Below are positions 6,819-7,873 of a stretch of 7,873 bases of DNA, piece after piece. Made by a program: the position numbers and the translations under genes. Source of the DNA: Verrucomicrobiales bacterium. Its GTDB lineage: Bacteria; Verrucomicrobiota; Verrucomicrobiia; Limisphaerales; SXQI01. Below the pieces are notes generated by a model. It was not told the origin of the DNA. It saw nothing but the letters and a program-made list of their open reading frames with translations, and searched no databases. Location: contig SXQI01000108.1 of the NCBI GenBank assembly GCA_005793025.1, forward strand, positions 1 through 7,873. Direction: 5' to 3'. Each line of letters starts with the position of its first letter. Within the stretch, counting starts at the first letter, position 1.

Positions 6819-6856
6819 TCTTGCCGGAACCAACCCCATCTGGTTCGCAGATAATT

Positions 6857-7873
6857 ATGAGTGTGAGTGCCTCTTTTTCATTTCCAACACCGATTCTATT
6901 CGGAGTTGGTGCGCTAGCGGAATTGCCAGCGCGTTTAGCTCATTTGGGTGTCAACCGACCGCTGGTGGTTACGGATCTAGGTTTACTTACCACCTCTGCC
7001 TACAAAAAATTGGTTCTAGTTCTCGGACAATTGACTCAAGGATGGGCTTTGTTTTCAGACGTGCACCCAAACCCAACGGAAACAGACGTAATCAACGGTG
7101 CAGCGATGTATCAACGCGAGAGCTGCGATGGTGTGATTGCCTTTGGGGGTGGCAGTGCTTTGGATGTAGGTAAAGCGATTCGTTTGCTGATCAAACGACC
7201 CGAATTGAATCTCGCTGAATTCGATTGGCGAGAATCTTGGGCTGGTTTAGCACCTTGTGTGTGCATTCCAACTACTGCGGGAACTGGCAGCGAAGTAGGA
7301 CGGAGTTCTGTAATTATCATCGAAAAAACCCGACGTAAAGCGGTGCTATTCAATCCGGCGTTACTCGCGGCACTCGTGGTTCTCGATCCGGAGCTCACCG
7401 TGGATTTACCACCCAAACTCACCGCTGCAACCGGAGCAGATGCCCTGACGCATTGCATCGAATCGTTCACTTCACCCCAGTTCCATCCGCTCTGTGATGG
7501 GATCGCTCTCGAAGGGATTCACCTTGGTGTCAAGGCACTCCCTATTGCCGTTCGAGACCCTCACAATTTGGAGGCCCGTGGGATGATGTTGATGGTTGCG
7601 GCAATGGGTGCGATTGCGTTTCAAAAAGATTTGGGGGCTACCCATTCCCTTGCGCATCCTCTCTCCACCGTTTGTGGTCTGCACCATGGGCTTGCGAATG
7701 CTCTTTGCCTACCGGTGGTCATGCGGTTTAACTCAAAATCCAAACCCGGATTGTATCGAAGGGTCGGCTTGGCGTGCGGATTAAACTTGGTTCATGTTTC
7801 GGACTCAGAAGCCGATCGTGAGACTATCAGTTTTATTGCAAATCTATTGGTCGAAATAGGCATCGCACCCGGA
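6857..7873 (+). CDS. Iron-containing alcohol dehydrogenase (C-terminus beyond the window)
   Basis: The frame is open from the ATG at 6857 to the last base, 339 codons with no stop. Family members are about 380-390 residues, so roughly 40-50 are missing. It is a group III, metal-dependent, NAD(P)-linked alcohol dehydrogenase acting in the cytoplasm. The dinucleotide-binding motif FGGGSALDVGKA has its GGGS at residues 97-100 with D103 and K106. TTAGTGSEVGRSSVI follows at about 150-164. All four expected metal ligands are present: D195 and H199 in GADALTHCIES, H267 in SLAHPL and H277 in LHHGLANAL. The protein starts MSVSASFSFPTPILFG, matching the usual P..I.FG opening strand. The segment HPLCDGIALEGI and the AFQKDLGATHSLAHP block resemble general iron-containing dehydrogenases rather than lactaldehyde reductase specifically, so no substrate is assigned. 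No clear ribosome binding site precedes the start. It follows the large exported gene on the same strand after 129 bp, so co-transcription is uncertain. Confidence 0.93.
   Translation, partial: MSVSASFSFPTPILFGVGALAELPARLAHLGVNRPLVVTDLGLLTTSAYKKLVLVLGQLTQGWALFSDVHPNPTETDVINGAAMYQRESCDGVIAFGGGSALDVGKAIRLLIKRPELNLAEFDWRESWAGLAPCVCIPTTAGTGSEVGRSSVIIIEKTRRKAVLFNPALLAALVVLDPELTVDLPPKLTAATGADALTHCIESFTSPQFHPLCDGIALEGIHLGVKALPIAVRDPHNLEARGMMLMVAAMGAIAFQKDLGATHSLAHPLSTVCGLHHGLANALCLPVVMRFNSKSKPGLYRRVGLACGLNLVHVSDSEADRETISFIANLLVEIGIAPG

Noticed and set aside
6827..6846. Inverted repeat GAACCA/TGGTTC with an 8-nt loop before the alcohol dehydrogenase start
   Set aside because: The stem is only 6 bp with a loose loop, it has no T-run and does not cover a ribosome binding site, so it is likely chance. 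No riboswitch or tRNA-like fold was found around it.
7111..7687. Antisense open frames at 7111-7470 and 7472-7687 within the alcohol dehydrogenase
   Set aside because: The plus-strand frame carries all metal ligands and the nucleotide-binding motif; the antisense products are low-complexity and unrecognisable.
1..7873. CRISPR arrays, transposons, phage genes, toxin-antitoxin or defence systems
   Set aside because: No tandem spaced repeats, transposase motifs or integrase motifs were seen. Every long open frame belongs to a recognisable metabolic or membrane family.

Overview
The window looks like a chromosomal stretch from a member of the Planctomycetota-Verrucomicrobiota (PVC) group, most likely Verrucomicrobiota. 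The main reason is the very large secreted protein at 2834-6727. It joins the 'putative membrane-bound dehydrogenase' beta-propeller and the 'Pirellula/Verrucomicrobium-type' heme-binding domain, a pairing that is a hallmark of these phyla. Weak or absent Shine-Dalgarno sequences in front of most genes would fit, but they are not diagnostic.

Layout from left to right. (1) 1-428, minus strand: the N-terminal part of an AI-2E/PerM-type membrane protein, running off the left edge. (2) 494-1222, plus strand: a complete seven-helix Bax inhibitor-1/YccA family membrane protein, divergent from the first gene across a 65-bp gap that holds a reasonable promoter. (3) 1243-2704, minus strand: a two-gene unit encoding the alpha and beta subunits of an iron-sulfur class I fumarate hydratase, convergent with the Bax inhibitor gene and separated from it by 20 bp. 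(4) 2705-2833: a divergent intergenic region with a perfect 7-bp-arm palindrome that overlaps a consensus -35 box facing the fumarase genes. (5) 2834-6727, plus strand: the large multidomain protein, with signal peptide, beta-propeller, HEAT repeats, one c-type heme site and a DUF1080/3-keto-disaccharide hydrolase-like domain. (6) 6728-6856: a short gap with a TATAAT box. (7) 6857 to the right edge, plus strand: an iron-containing alcohol dehydrogenase missing its last few dozen residues.

The genes do not form one obvious pathway. The fumarase is a cytoplasmic TCA-cycle enzyme. The large protein should be exported, and it plausibly oxidises a carbohydrate and passes electrons to its own heme, with a carbohydrate-active C-terminal domain on the same chain. 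The alcohol dehydrogenase would act in the cytoplasm on a small alcohol or aldehyde. The membrane proteins at the left look like housekeeping or stress functions. I see no mobile elements, CRISPR arrays, tRNAs, rRNAs or phage genes. The most distinctive item is the four-module exported protein, for which a coupled oxidation and cleavage role is a hypothesis only.
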